NCBI RefSeq assembly: GCF_000971295.1
Contig: NZ_LANJ01000016.1
Location: forward strand, 1-64,000
Direction: 5' to 3'
Length of the DNA stretch: 64,000 nucleotides
Source of the DNA: Devosia epidermidihirudinis
GTDB lineage: Bacteria > Pseudomonadota > Alphaproteobacteria > Rhizobiales > Devosiaceae
A model generated the notes under the pieces. That model did not search any database. It was given only the letters and a program-made list of their open reading frames with translations, and was not told where the DNA came from. This document shows, piece after piece, positions 27,535 through 36,280 of this stretch (positions are counted from its first letter, which is position 1; every line of letters starts with the position of its first letter). Made by a program: the position numbers and the translations under genes.

Positions 27535-28479
27535 ATGAAACTTAAAGTCGCCGTCCAGATGGACCATGTCTCCACCATCAATCCACGCGGCGATTCCACG
27601 TTCGCGCTGATGCTGGAGGCGCAGGCGCGCGGCCATGAGCTGCTGCACTATACGCCTGATACGCTGGCGCTGCGTGGCCATGAGGTCAGCGCTCTGGCCC
27701 AGCCCATCACCGTTTTCGACAAGCCTAAGGGCGAGCATTTCGAACTGGGCGAGGCGCGTCGTGTCGATCTGTCGACCCAGGACGTGATCCATATGCGCCA
27801 GGATCCGCCCTTCGACATGAACTACATCACCATCACCCATCTGCTCGAAAAGCTGCACCCCAAGACGCTGGTGGTGAACCCGCCTGCGGCGGTACGCAAT
27901 GCGCCCGAGAAAATCCTCGTTACCGATTTCCCCGAGCTGATGCCGCCAACGCTGGTGACGCGTGACCGCGAGCAGATCCATGCCTTCCGCAAGGAGCACG
28001 GCAACATCATCGTCAAGCCGCTCTACGGCAATGGTGGCGCGGGCGTGTTCTTCATCCAGGAAGGCGACCATAACCTGGCGAGCCTGCTCGAACTGTTCGA
28101 GAGCAATTATCGCGAACCCTTCATGATCCAGCGTTACCTGCCGGACGTGCGCAAGGGCGACAAGCGCATCATCATCGTTGATGGCGAGCCGGTGGCTGGA
28201 CTCAACCGCATCCCGGCCGATGGCGAAGCGCGTTCCAACATGCATGTGGGTGGTCGCCCCGAGCTGAGCGAACTGACCCCACGCGAGCGCGAGATTTGTG
28301 CGGCGATTGGGCCAGCGCTCAAAGAACGCGGCATGATCTTTGTCGGCATTGACGTGATCGGCGACTATCTCACCGAGATCAACGTCACCTCCCCGACCGG
28401 CATTCGCGAAATCAAGCGCTTCGGCGGGCCTGATATTGCCGTGCTGATCTGGGATGCGATCGAAAAGCGTCGCGCCTAA
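27535..28479 (+). CDS. gshB: Glutathione synthase
   Basis: 314 residues. ATP-grasp enzyme joining γ-glutamylcysteine and glycine. Pre-ATP-grasp N-domain ([37 protein letters not shown]), [16 protein letters not shown], the ATP-binding [27 protein letters not shown] and the metal-site [15 protein letters not shown] are present. The ATG at 27535 is used; an earlier in-frame ATG lies in the repeat region. The last 4 bp overlap the convergent HAD gene. Confidence 0.96.
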   Translation: MKLKVAVQMDHVSTINPRGDSTFALMLEAQARGHELLHYTPDTLALRGHEVSALAQPITVFDKPKGEHFELGEARRVDLSTQDVIHMRQDPPFDMNYITITHLLEKLHPKTLVVNPPAAVRNAPEKILVTDFPELMPPTLVTRDREQIHAFRKEHGNIIVKPLYGNGGAGVFFIQEGDHNLASLLELFESNYREPFMIQRYLPDVRKGDKRIIIVDGEPVAGLNRIPADGEARSNMHVGGRPELSELTPREREICAAIGPALKERGMIFVGIDVIGDYLTEINVTSPTGIREIKRFGGPDIAVLIWDAIEKRRA

Positions 28480-29192
28480 ACGCCGGTAAAAAGACCTCTG
28501 AGATCGGCAATACTGTCGAGAATGATATCTGCGTGGGCGGCCAGTTCCGCCCGCGTGCTATTACCCGAGAGCACGCCGATGGCGAGCCCTGCCCCACCGG
28601 CCCGCGCCATCTCGAGATCGTGGAGGTTATCCCCCACCATGGCGATGGCGGAGGGTGGAAGCCCGGTCTTTTCGGCAAACAGATGCAACTGATCTGGATA
28701 AGGCTTGGCCCGCGCCACCGAGTCATAGCCGATGATCGCCGCCATCAGATTGGTGATGCCCGAGCTTTCGGCCATGGCGCGGGCGCCCGCCTCTGAATCA
28801 TTGGTTGCAATGCCCAGCACATAGCCCAGCGCAAGCAGCTCCTCGAGCGTTTCGGTGAGGCCGGGAATTTCGACGGCGGTGTGAGTGATCTGCGCATTGA
28901 CCAGATCCTCATAATGGGTGGCGCGCTGGCGCACCGCATCGGGCGTGAGCTCTGGATGCCAGAGCGACACCAGCTCGGCGGTGGTCCCCGCCGCAATCAC
29001 CGAGCCGCCGACAAAGCGCTCGGCGTCCCAGTCATAGCCACCCCGCGTCACCAGTTCGCGCGCCGCGTCTTCGTCGCCCTTGGCGGCGGCGCGGGCCAGA
29101 CCCATCAGAATGGAAAACCACGACTGGTTGAAGTCGATCAGCGTGCCGTCCTTGTCGAACAGAATGCCGCGAATGGCTGAAATGTCGGGCAT
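28476..29192 (-). CDS. HAD family hydrolase (phosphoglycolate phosphatase-like)
   Basis: 238 residues. Motif [11 protein letters not shown] (nucleophile Asp at about residue 13), motif II in [11 protein letters not shown], motif III Lys in [11 protein letters not shown], and motif [18 protein letters not shown]. The helical cap between about 20 and 100 is of the C1 Gph type. Probable small-phosphoester phosphatase; substrate not known. Convergent with gshB (4-bp overlap). Confidence 0.88.
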   Translation of the reverse strand: MPDISAIRGILFDKDGTLIDFNQSWFSILMGLARAAAKGDEDAARELVTRGGYDWDAERFVGGSVIAAGTTAELVSLWHPELTPDAVRQRATHYEDLVNAQITHTAVEIPGLTETLEELLALGYVLGIATNDSEAGARAMAESSGITNLMAAIIGYDSVARAKPYPDQLHLFAEKTGLPPSAIAMVGDNLHDLEMARAGGAGLAIGVLSGNSTRAELAAHADIILDSIADLRGLFTGV

Positions 29193-29259
29193 GAGGTTCC
29201 TTGGGAATTACTGCTGCCCCGAGGCTAGGGGGCGAAGATGTCGCTGACAAGTCACCGCG

Positions 29260-29751
29260 CTAGCCGAGGACCCGCCCCGCTACCAAGGCCACATGGAGAA
29301 CATGGGCGATGACAAAGCCCGATGCGGCAAAGAGATAGGCCCAGCTGACCCAGCGGCGAAATGTCGAGCTTAGGTCAAAACCGATCAGGCCAATGCCCGC
29401 CAGCCAGAGCGCAGGCGTATAGGCGGGCGCGGCAAGGCCGAGCAAGCTTTGGCTCCAGCCTGAGGCTGGCGCGGTAATTAGTGGCCACCAGGCGAAGCCA
29501 TAGGCGAGAAGGCCAAGCGCGTAGAGCGCGAGACCGACTTTCTGGCGGCGGGTGCGGAGGCGCAGCAACATCAGAGCCGGCAGGCCGGTGACGGCATAGC
29601 GGCAGAGATTTTCCGCCAGCGCCAGCGGCATCGGAATATCGCGCCAGAAGGTTTCGGATTGCAGCATGGGCGGCAGCGCACCGGCGAAGAGCAGGTTGAT
29701 CGCCAGCACCGGAAGCATCAGCCAGAAGCAATTGCCGAGATATGCGCGCAT
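29260..29751 (-). CDS. Hypothetical membrane protein
   Basis: 163 residues with about four to five hydrophobic helices (residues 6-26, 48-62, 72-92, 108-125 and 134-155), rich in Ala, Leu and Trp. The sequence carries no motif I recognise. GGGGG precedes the ATG at 29751. It may simply be a small conserved inner-membrane protein; a divergent partner of similar type lies 142 bp away. Confidence 0.6.
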   Translation of the reverse strand: MRAYLGNCFWLMLPVLAINLLFAGALPPMLQSETFWRDIPMPLALAENLCRYAVTGLPALMLLRLRTRRQKVGLALYALGLLAYGFAWWPLITAPASGWSQSLLGLAAPAYTPALWLAGIGLIGFDLSSTFRRWVSWAYLFAASGFVIAHVLHVALVAGRVLG

Positions 29752-29893
29752 ATGCCCCCCGACACCTTGATGCTCGTCGCCTCTTGGTAGACGAGATGGG
29801 ACGGGCTGGGCAATCGGCGTCGAACCGGCTAGGTCTCATGCGGGCCTTGGGGAGCTGCACCGTGCCATCCAGTTTTATCGCCGTCACCTGTGG

Positions 29894-30286
29894 GTGCATT
29901 GTCTGATGTGGTTGGTGGTGGCGGCACTCCTCAGTAGCGGTGGCTGGTTTCTGTTTCGGCGATGGCGCCGGACCATTCCGACCGATCCGCGCCTGACAAT
30001 GGCCTATTGGCGCAATTCCGGCCTCGTGCTCGGGGCATACCTGTTGTCCATTCTGCTCGGCGCAGGCGTGACGCGCATCATGGTGGGGTTCAATCGCGGG
30101 GGTTGGGCGGATCTCTTGATGGTCGCCTTCTTCATCGTCTGGGTGGGCTATGGCGCGGTGTGGATGCTGCGCTATCTGCCAACGACAAAGCCGCAACCGG
30201 CCTGGCTGACGCGGCCACGCGGCTGGCTTGACGCGGTGGCGCTGCTGGCATTGGCGGGGCTGGCAACCGGAGCACGGATGCTGTGA
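29894..30286 (+). CDS. Hypothetical membrane protein
   Basis: 130 residues from GTG 29894 (ATG 29906 is the alternative, giving MWLVVAALLSSGGWFLFRRWRR). Four hydrophobic segments: about 5-22, 44-63, 76-95 and 112-128. A positively charged RRWRR loop follows the first helix. No family recognised. The opposite-strand frames are lower quality. The ribosome-binding site is weak, so the exact start is uncertain. Confidence 0.5.
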   Translation: MHCLMWLVVAALLSSGGWFLFRRWRRTIPTDPRLTMAYWRNSGLVLGAYLLSILLGAGVTRIMVGFNRGGWADLLMVAFFIVWVGYGAVWMLRYLPTTKPQPAWLTRPRGWLDAVALLALAGLATGARML

Positions 30287-30363
30287 TCCCCTGTTTTTGC
30301 CGGGCTCTGGGCAAAGCAGCGCAATCGGGCTAGGTCTATGCCCAGCCTTGGGGGATCAAGACC

Positions 30364-31005
30364 ATGCCAACCACCACATTCTTTGTCGCCTTTGCGACCC
30401 TGTTTGCCACGGTTGGCGTCGCCGATATCGCCTTCATCTTTGCCGCGCTGACCAAGCACAATACGGCCAAGCAGCGCTTTGCCTTTGCCACGCGCGGCGT
30501 CATCATCGCCGGCATCATCCTGCTGCTGTTTGGCGTGCTGGGCACGCCTATCCTCGATCTCTTCGGCATCACTATCCCCGCGCTGCGCACCGCTGGTGGC
30601 CTGCTGCTGTTCCTGATCGCCATCGACATGGTGTTCGCCCGCCATTCGGGCGGCACCGGCACGACCGATGAGGAAGAGGTGGAGGCGCGCCAGCGTGATG
30701 ATATCGCCGTGTTCCCGCTCGCCATGCCCCTGCTCGCCGGTCCCGGCGCCATCAGTGCGGTGATCCTGCTGACAACCGGCACCACGACGGACCTTGAGTT
30801 CTGGGCTGTGCTGCTGGCGATCGTGGTGATCCTGTTCCTCGCCTGGCTCACCCTGCTGGTGGCCATTCCCATCCAGCGCCTGCTCGGGGTCACCGGCCTT
30901 GCGGTGGTGTCGCGCGTGGTGGGTATCCTGCTGGCGGCGCTGGCGGTGCAGTTCGTCTTTGACGGCATCAAATCGAGCGGGCTGCTGAGCGGCGTGGCGG
31001 CTTAG
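30364..31005 (+). CDS. MarC family (UPF0056) integral membrane protein
   Basis: 213 residues with six predicted helices. TFFVAFATLFATVGVADIAFIFAALTKH, the glycine-bearing helix FGITIPALRTAGGLLLFLIAIDMVFA, and AVFPLAMPLLAGPGAISAVILLTT match the MarC signature, though the first helix has VADIAFIFAALT where PIGNIPIFLALT is usual. The family was once linked to antibiotic resistance but its transport function is unproven. Probably monocistronic. Confidence 0.88.
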   Translation: MPTTTFFVAFATLFATVGVADIAFIFAALTKHNTAKQRFAFATRGVIIAGIILLLFGVLGTPILDLFGITIPALRTAGGLLLFLIAIDMVFARHSGGTGTTDEEEVEARQRDDIAVFPLAMPLLAGPGAISAVILLTTGTTTDLEFWAVLLAIVVILFLAWLTLLVAIPIQRLLGVTGLAVVSRVVGILLAALAVQFVFDGIKSSGLLSGVAA

Positions 31006-31146
31006 CCCAGAGGGGCTGGAGCCGCGCCTGATCGGTAAACTTTTCTTTAATTTACAGGGTTAATCAAAGCTTAACCTAGTCGTTGACGCGGCGCCCCAAA
31101 CAGGCCATTGCAAGGCTCAATGCTTCTCCTGGAGACAACGACAGTC

Positions 31147-31263
31147 ATGCGTATCGCGGCCGCTATCAGTCTATTCATTCTTGCGATCATGGCCGCCAGC
31201 TCGAGCGGCACCACGGCTGCGCGCTCCGAAATGCTGCTGCCCCTGACATCGACCGCCAATTAA
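31147..31263 (+). CDS. Very small ORF with signal-peptide-like sequence
   Basis: 38 codons, MRIAAAISLFILAIMAASSSGTTAARSEMLLPLTSTAN. A short basic start, hydrophobic core and AxA-like site would allow export of a very short tail, or membrane retention. GGAG lies 12 nt upstream, a little far, and a hairpin terminator follows the TAA by 4 nt, which supports a discrete transcript. Unknown function. Confidence 0.45.
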   Translation: MRIAAAISLFILAIMAASSSGTTAARSEMLLPLTSTAN

Positions 31264-31266
31264 GCA

Positions 31267-31305
31267 AAAACGGCCGGCTTGCGCCGACCGTCCAAAAGCT
31301 TTTTT
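31267..31305. terminator. Shared terminator between two very small genes
   Basis: ACGGCCGGC, loop TTGC, GCCGACCGT (one mismatch), with A-rich sequence on the left and TTTTTT after 7 bases on the right; on the minus strand the stem is followed directly by TTTTT. It can serve both convergent small ORFs. Confidence 0.65.
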
Positions 31306-31317
31306 CAAAGCCCGCAA

Positions 31318-31437
31318 TTACTTCTTGCTGTTGCCGGCGCTGCCGCTGCCCAGACCCGTGACAGGCGTATTGGCGACGACCTTGTCCTTTTTCGGTTTCT
31401 TGGCTTCTTTGTTGCTGCGCATCTGACCCTTGGCCAT
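31318..31437 (-). CDS. Small basic protein of unknown function
   Basis: 39 codons, beginning MAKGQMRSNKEAKKPKKDK and ending LGSGSAGNSKK. Lysine-rich and disordered-looking. Similar MxKGQxxxNKExKKPKK peptides are, from memory, widespread in proteobacteria and usually missed or left as hypothetical. AGGAG lies 8 nt before the ATG at 31437. Its terminator is shared with the convergent small ORF. Confidence 0.7.
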   Translation of the reverse strand: MAKGQMRSNKEAKKPKKDKVVANTPVTGLGSGSAGNSKK

Positions 31438-31813
31438 GTCCATTCTCCTCACATCGGGCGGCTCGCCCGGGAATGATGGCTAAAAGCTAGTCCTCCCCAC
31501 GGACGGTTGCAAGCCATGCCCGGTGCCGGCGCGCAGATTTGACATTCCCCCCGGTTCTGCTTTGATAGCGCCATGCACGCTTTCGATTGTTGCCATCGCC
31601 AGCATTACCGGTTCCGCCTCCTCCGAGGCGTTTGACCTGGTTCGGCCACCTGCCACGCCCTCGGGCAAGCGCAAGGGCCGTGCCAGGATTTAAGCCCCCA
31701 TACCATCAGTGATCCCTGCACCCGCTTCGCGCGGCGTGCCTGTCATCGTCCGCCGATCCATTGCCCCCAAAGCGATGGCGCGGGGCGATGCGCTTTTACG
31801 GAACAAGACGATT
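31438..31813. other. 376-bp stretch without a confident gene
   Basis: Contains a TTGACA (31539-31544) with a poor -10 (TTGATA) 17 bp on, which may drive the downstream hypothetical gene. A 43-codon TTG-initiated frame at 31562-31693 looks like a secretion signal plus basic tail, but the proposed start lies on the -10, so it is not called. A TTTAAG and low-complexity sequence fill the rest. Confidence 0.4.
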
Positions 31814-32020
31814 ATGACTTTCCCATACGGCCTGACCATCGCCATCAGCGGCAGCCACAAGCTCAAGCGTTTCACCCAGTGGGCCGAAGCCACCCTGCCC
31901 GACCTGCAATATCGTCTGCCCCCGCAAACCCCGATCAAGACCGAGACCATGACCATTCGCCTGAGCGCGGTGGAAGATCGCGCGCGGGTGCTCTCGGCCC
32001 TCTCGACCAGCAAGCTCTAG
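31814..32020 (+). CDS. Hypothetical small protein
   Basis: 68 residues from ATG 31814 (MTFPYGLTIAISGSHKLKRFTQWAEATLPDLQYRLPPQTPIKTETMTIRLSAVEDRARVLSALSTSKL). A longer frame opens at 31709 but its extra 35 residues look non-coding. No signal or membrane segment; a βα pattern is possible. The weak GGAAC at -9 and the lack of any recognised relative keep confidence low. Confidence 0.4.
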   Translation: MTFPYGLTIAISGSHKLKRFTQWAEATLPDLQYRLPPQTPIKTETMTIRLSAVEDRARVLSALSTSKL

Positions 32021-32095
32021 GTGGCCCGGGCGTCGCCATGCGTGCTCGCGGCGCCCTCTCTCCCATTTCTCTCAACACAAAAGGAAACCAAAACC

Positions 32096-32527
32096 ATGGG
32101 TGCCCCCGCCCAGTTCTTCATGACCGACCGGGACTATGCCATCCTGCGCGGGATCGCGATGGCCCGGCCGACCGGCGAACGCGGTTATTTCGATCTGCTG
32201 CGGCATAAGCTTGTCTATGCCGACATCGTGGCGCCCGACCTGATCGATCCCGATGTCGTAACCATGAACAGCCAGGTTCGCTACAAGCTCGGCGACGGCC
32301 GCTGGCTGGAGCACAAGCTGGTGATCGGGGCGGCACGCGAAGTGATCGGCCAGACCGTGTCGCTGCGCTCCATGCATGGGCTGGCGCTGCTGGGCATGCG
32401 CGAAGAACAGGTCTTTGCCTATGACGGCTCGGCCGATGCGGTTTCGGTCGAATCCGTGTTGTTCCAGCCTGAGGCAGACGCCGAAGTGCGCTCCTATGGG
32501 CAGGCCCGGATGTGGCAGGGGCGCTAA
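32096..32527 (+). CDS. GreA/GreB C-terminal domain protein, Rnk-like
   Basis: 143 residues. The C-terminal half VTMNSQVRYKLGDGRWLEHKLVIGAAREVIGQTVSLRSMHGLALLGMREEQVFAY is the FKBP-like Gre factor/Rnk domain (VVTMNS and LGxxxGD-like pattern). The N-terminal half lacks the long GreA coiled coil, which points to Rnk-type proteins that bind RNA polymerase without cleavage stimulation. AAGGAA precedes the ATG at 32096. A hairpin terminator overlaps the stop. Confidence 0.8.
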   Translation: MGAPAQFFMTDRDYAILRGIAMARPTGERGYFDLLRHKLVYADIVAPDLIDPDVVTMNSQVRYKLGDGRWLEHKLVIGAAREVIGQTVSLRSMHGLALLGMREEQVFAYDGSADAVSVESVLFQPEADAEVRSYGQARMWQGR

Positions 32528-32540
32528 AAGCGCCCCTTTA
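32518..32540 (+). terminator. Rho-independent terminator of the Rnk-like gene
   Basis: GGGGCGC, loop TAAAA, GCGCCCC then TTTA; the stem includes the stop codon, 3 bp before the convergent GH25 gene ends. Confidence 0.7.
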
Positions 32541-32542
32541 TC

Positions 32543-33382
32543 CTATTTGGCAAACTGGCAGCGGCCGGTCGGCGCGAGATAGGCAATGGCCCGCGGATCG
32601 CATCCGGTCGAGAGGAATGTCAGCCAGTCATTCTGGTTGCCATAGAAGGCATTGCGATCGACTTCGCCCTTCACGCCCGGCACCACGCCGGTCTGCGTCC
32701 ACTGCCAGAAGGTCCAGGTGCGATTGCGGTAGCGTTCATGCGGCTGGGCCGCCGTCGAGCGCAGCCAGAAGGCATTGGGGAAGCTCTCGCCTTCCAGAAT
32801 ATCGCGGTGGAAGTTCATGTCGGTGTAAATGATCGGCAGCTTGCCGGTGTGGCGCTCCATCGCGTCGAGCATCACGCGGATCTTTTCCAGCGCATCGGCG
32901 CGGTTCGGTTTGACCTTGCAGCTCGAATGGTTGTTCCATTCCAGATCGAGCACCGGTGGCAGCGCATCGGGATCATTGGGCACATTGGCCACGAACCACG
33001 CCGCCTGTTCGGACGCCAGCGAGCACCAGGTCATGAAGTGGTAGGCGCCGCGCGGCATGCCGGATTCGCGCGCCCGCACCCAGTTCACCCGGAAATTGGG
33101 GTCGATATAGTCCTTGCCCTCGGTCGCCTTCATGAACACGAAGTTGATCCCGGCGGCACGCGCACGCTGGAAATCGACGTTTTCCTGATAGCGCGCCACA
33201 TCGATCCCCTGAATGGGCATGGCGCGGGCGCGATCAACGCCCGAATGCGGCCGGTTATCGCCCTGGATCGGGCCATAGAGCCCACCCCCGCTGGAACAGG
33301 CGACCAATATGGCGGCCAGGGCAGCAGCCAGCGTGATTTTCGCAAGTCCACGGAGCGAGGGGAATGGCCGGCAGGCGGTCAT
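32543..33382 (-). CDS. GH25-family lysozyme-like lipoprotein
   Basis: 279 residues. Signal peptide ending in lipobox ILVAC (Cys about residue 29), then a glycosyl hydrolase 25 domain: IQGIDVARYQENVDFQRARAAGINFVFMKATEG, YHFMTW, PPVLDLEW (catalytic Asp/Glu in DLEW near 148), and C-terminal FWQWTQTG with VDRNAFYG. Predicted peptidoglycan hydrolase anchored in the cell envelope. Convergent with the Rnk-like gene and divergent from comM. Confidence 0.9.
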   Translation of the reverse strand: MTACRPFPSLRGLAKITLAAALAAILVACSSGGGLYGPIQGDNRPHSGVDRARAMPIQGIDVARYQENVDFQRARAAGINFVFMKATEGKDYIDPNFRVNWVRARESGMPRGAYHFMTWCSLASEQAAWFVANVPNDPDALPPVLDLEWNNHSSCKVKPNRADALEKIRVMLDAMERHTGKLPIIYTDMNFHRDILEGESFPNAFWLRSTAAQPHERYRNRTWTFWQWTQTGVVPGVKGEVDRNAFYGNQNDWLTFLSTGCDPRAIAYLAPTGRCQFAK

Positions 33383-33563
33383 GGGCAGAACTCAACGCAT
33401 TAGATTTAATTGAGCCTTTCAATCACCATGGCGCGGTTAATGGAGGATTAGGGTAACCATTGTGGCAGCGAGCATGGTTAACAAGCCGTCTTTCGTTCGC
33501 CCTACGTTCTTGTTCGCCCGGAAAGCCTCTGCTAGCCTCGTTCAGGGCTTGGGGCGTTTTGAC

Positions 33564-35087
33564 ATGGTCACGCGCGTTTCGACGGTGGCATTTCTCGGTA
33601 TCGAGGCGGTTCCGGTGGATGTGCAGGTGCAAATCGCGCCCGGCATGCCCGCCTTCGTGCTCGTCGGATTGCCCGATAAAGCCGTCAAGGAAAGCGGCGA
33701 ACGCGTCCGCGCGGCGCTGGTTGCCTCAGGGCTGGGTCTGCCGCCCAAGCGCATCACCATTAATCTCGCGCCCGCCGATCTACCCAAGGAAGGCAGCCAT
33801 TACGATCTGCCCATCGCGTTGGCGCTGATGGCCGCCATTGGCGCCATTCCGCAGGATGCGCTGGATGGCTATCTGGCGCTGGGCGAACTGGGGCTCGACG
33901 GGCGGCTGGCCCATGTCGGCGGCATCTTGCCTGCGGCGATTGCCGCGCAGGGGCGTGAGCTGGGCCTGATCTGCCCGGCACCGTCGGGCTCCGAGGCCGC
34001 CTGGGCGGGGGAAGGGCTTGATATCATTGCCGCCGAAAGCCTTCTGGCGCTGGCCAATCATCTGACCGGCCATCAACTGGCGGCGCGCCCCCTGCCCCGC
34101 AAGCATCTGAACGCGACAGGCCTGCCCGATCTCAGCGAAGTGCGCGGCCAGCAGGTGGCGCGGCGCGCGCTCGAAGTGGCGGCGGCGGGCGGGCATAACC
34201 TTTTGATGATCGGCCCTCCCGGTGCGGGTAAATCCATGTTGGCGGCGCGGTTGCCCTCCATCCTGCCGCCGCTCGATCCGCGTGAATTGCTTGATATTTC
34301 GATGATCCAGTCCATTGCCGGCGAGCTGGCGGGCGGCGCGATTTCCGATCGCCGTCCCTTCCGCGCGCCGCATCACTCGGCCTCGATGGCCGCTTTGGTG
34401 GGTGGTGGGCTCAAGGTACGCCCGGGCGAAGTCAGCCTCGCGCATAATGGCGTGCTGTTTCTCGATGAGCTGCCTGAGTTTGCGCCCAGCGTGCTCGACA
34501 GCCTGCGCCAGCCGCTTGAAGCGGGGGAAACGGTGATCGCCCGCGCCAATGCGCGGGTGAGCTATCCCAGCCGCGTGCAGCTGATCGCGGCGATGAACCC
34601 CTGCAAATGCGGGCTGGCAGGCACACCCGGGCATACCTGCAAGCGCGGTAAAGCCTGCGCCGACGACTATCAGAGCCGCGTTTCCGGGCCTTTTCTCGAT
34701 CGCATCGATATTCGCGTCGACGTGCCCGCTGTGACGGCTGCCGATATGATCGCGCCCTCCGGTGCTGCCGAAAGCTCGGCCGATGTGGCCCATCGCGTCG
34801 CCGAAGCGCGGCATCGTCAGCGCGAGCGCTATCTCGCCCATGGCGCGCCTGAGGTGTTCACCAATGCCGGGGCTGGGCCCAGCCTGATCGAGGCCGTGGT
34901 CAATCCTGATCGCGAAAGCCAGTCGCTGTTGCTGCAGGCCGCCGAGCGGTTCAATTTGTCTGCCCGCGCCTATCACCGCGTGCTCAAGGTGGCCCGGACG
35001 CTGGCCGATCTGGCCGGAGCCGACGCTGTCGGGCGCCCTCATATCGCTGAAGCGCTCAGCTATCGGCTCAATTTCGGAGTGGCTTAG
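33564..35087 (+). CDS. comM: YifB/ComM family Mg-chelatase-like AAA ATPase
   Basis: 507 residues. N-terminal Lon-protease-like fold (STVAFLGIEAVPVDVQVQIAPGMPAFVLVGLPDKAVKES), then the chelatase AAA core with Walker A GPPGAGKSMLA (about 220), Walker B VLFLDELPEF, and the zinc-loop region AAMNPCKCG. ComM is a helicase-type motor promoting branch migration during natural transformation in Vibrio; its role outside competent bacteria is unclear. The start MVTRVSTVAFLG at 33564 is preferred over a frame opening at 33462. Confidence 0.92.
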   Translation: MVTRVSTVAFLGIEAVPVDVQVQIAPGMPAFVLVGLPDKAVKESGERVRAALVASGLGLPPKRITINLAPADLPKEGSHYDLPIALALMAAIGAIPQDALDGYLALGELGLDGRLAHVGGILPAAIAAQGRELGLICPAPSGSEAAWAGEGLDIIAAESLLALANHLTGHQLAARPLPRKHLNATGLPDLSEVRGQQVARRALEVAAAGGHNLLMIGPPGAGKSMLAARLPSILPPLDPRELLDISMIQSIAGELAGGAISDRRPFRAPHHSASMAALVGGGLKVRPGEVSLAHNGVLFLDELPEFAPSVLDSLRQPLEAGETVIARANARVSYPSRVQLIAAMNPCKCGLAGTPGHTCKRGKACADDYQSRVSGPFLDRIDIRVDVPAVTAADMIAPSGAAESSADVAHRVAEARHRQRERYLAHGAPEVFTNAGAGPSLIEAVVNPDRESQSLLLQAAERFNLSARAYHRVLKVARTLADLAGADAVGRPHIAEALSYRLNFGVA

Positions 35088-35540
35088 TTGGCCCATCGTA
35101 TTTCCGCGGGCGTGCTCGCCCTGAATGAGGGCCGGATTTTGCTGGTGCGCCACTATCGCAATGACCACCACGATTTCTGGGTGGGTCCGGGCGGCGGCGT
35201 TGAAGGCGGCGAAGAGCTCCCCGCTGCGGCTGAGCGCGAATGCCTTGAGGAAACCGGCCTTACCGTGCGGGTTTCTCGCCTTGCCTATATCGACGAGCTG
35301 TGGAGCGACACCGATCGTGCGATCAAGTTCTGGTTTCTCGCCGACTATGTGTCCGGCGCGCTCGATGTGAACGCCAATCCTGCTGACGGCGAGTCCATCG
35401 TGGAGGCCGCCTGGTTTACCCGCGATGACCTGCCGGAAGGGCATGTGTTTCCCGATCCGCTCCGTACACGGTTCTGGGATGATCTGGCGACCGGGTTCCC
35501 GCATCCGATCAAACTGCCTCTGCGGCGTATGCAGTTTTGA
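35088..35540 (+). CDS. NUDIX domain-containing protein
   Basis: 150 residues. NUDIX box GGGVEGGEELPAAAERECLEETGL (about 36-59) with the REcleE-type metal ligands intact. Predicted nucleoside-diphosphate-linked hydrolase; substrate unknown. The TTG start follows the comM stop with no spacer and is preceded by GGAG at 8 nt, implying coupling to comM. Confidence 0.88.
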   Translation: MAHRISAGVLALNEGRILLVRHYRNDHHDFWVGPGGGVEGGEELPAAAERECLEETGLTVRVSRLAYIDELWSDTDRAIKFWFLADYVSGALDVNANPADGESIVEAAWFTRDDLPEGHVFPDPLRTRFWDDLATGFPHPIKLPLRRMQF

Positions 35541-35581
35541 GTGCCTGCTCTTTCCACTGAACATCTCTACACATCGGCGCT

Positions 35582-35661
35582 TCCCTTGGACTTGATCCGA
35601 GGTGTCTTCCACTTGTGCCGCGCTGAGAGTGGCACTCGGATCAAGTCCGAGGGCAGCGCCG
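35582..35661. repeat. Paired CTTGGACTTGATCCGAG repeats
   Basis: CTTGGACTTGATCCGAGG near 35585 and the inverted CTCGGATCAAGTCCGAGGGC near 35636. Same family as 24786-24806. They separate the NUDIX gene from the minus-strand kinase gene that ends at 35705. Confidence 0.55.
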
Positions 35662-35704
35662 GTGTTGGGGGCTGGGGTGGAGGATGGGAGAGGAATCTCC
35701 CTGC

Positions 35705-36280
35705 TCAAACCGCCCCGCGCCCGGCGTAGAGGAGGTCACAACGCGTCTGGGGGCGCGATTGCATGTAGAGGTCGGCGCTGGGCAGGAACAGCTGCTGCCA
35801 TTCCGTCGCCCACTCTCCGACGCCCCGCGCATAGGCTGCGGCCAGCGTGGTGGAGCGGTCGCTTTCGACAAAGATTTTGAGGCTGTAGAGCGCCGCGACA
35901 TCAGGATGGAGCGATGAAACGCCCTCAATGATCACTGATTTGTCGAGGGTCACGGTCCGCGCTTCCGGAGCGATGCTGAGCGTTGACCAGTCGAACGGCT
36001 GGTAGCTGCACCTGCCCGTCTGCGCCAAAGCCTGGATGGCGTCGAGAAATGCGTCATAGCGGATGTATTGGAACGGAAAGGCAGGCTGGGTTCGGCTGGG
36101 CCAGTCTGCCGGAGCGGCAATGAAATCATCGAGATAGATGCAGTTGAGATCAAGTCGGTCGATCAACTGGTCGGCCAGCGTGCTCTTGCCCGAGACCGGA
36201 AGACCATCAATGGCAATGAGGCCGGGTGATGCCAGATTGGTGACTGTCGTGATGATGTCGTCCAGCGTCGCGACAGTCAC
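35705..36280 (-). CDS. P-loop nucleoside/uridine kinase-like protein
   Basis: 191 residues. Walker A IDGLPVSGKSTLADQLIDRL (about 24-43) and CIYLDDFIAAPADW, FDWSTL and VIIEGVSSLHPDV segments match the uridine kinase/phosphoribulokinase-like clade. Actual substrate unknown. Downstream of, and overlapping by 4 bp, the DUF523 gene on the same strand. Confidence 0.8.
   Translation of the reverse strand: MTVATLDDIITTVTNLASPGLIAIDGLPVSGKSTLADQLIDRLDLNCIYLDDFIAAPADWPSRTQPAFPFQYIRYDAFLDAIQALAQTGRCSYQPFDWSTLSIAPEARTVTLDKSVIIEGVSSLHPDVAALYSLKIFVESDRSTTLAAAYARGVGEWATEWQQLFLPSADLYMQSRPQTRCDLLYAGRGAV

Noticed and set aside
31562-31693. TTG-started 43-codon frame with signal-like N-terminus
   Set aside because: The start codon coincides with the -10 of the nearest promoter candidate and there is no ribosome-binding site. 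Left as non-coding.
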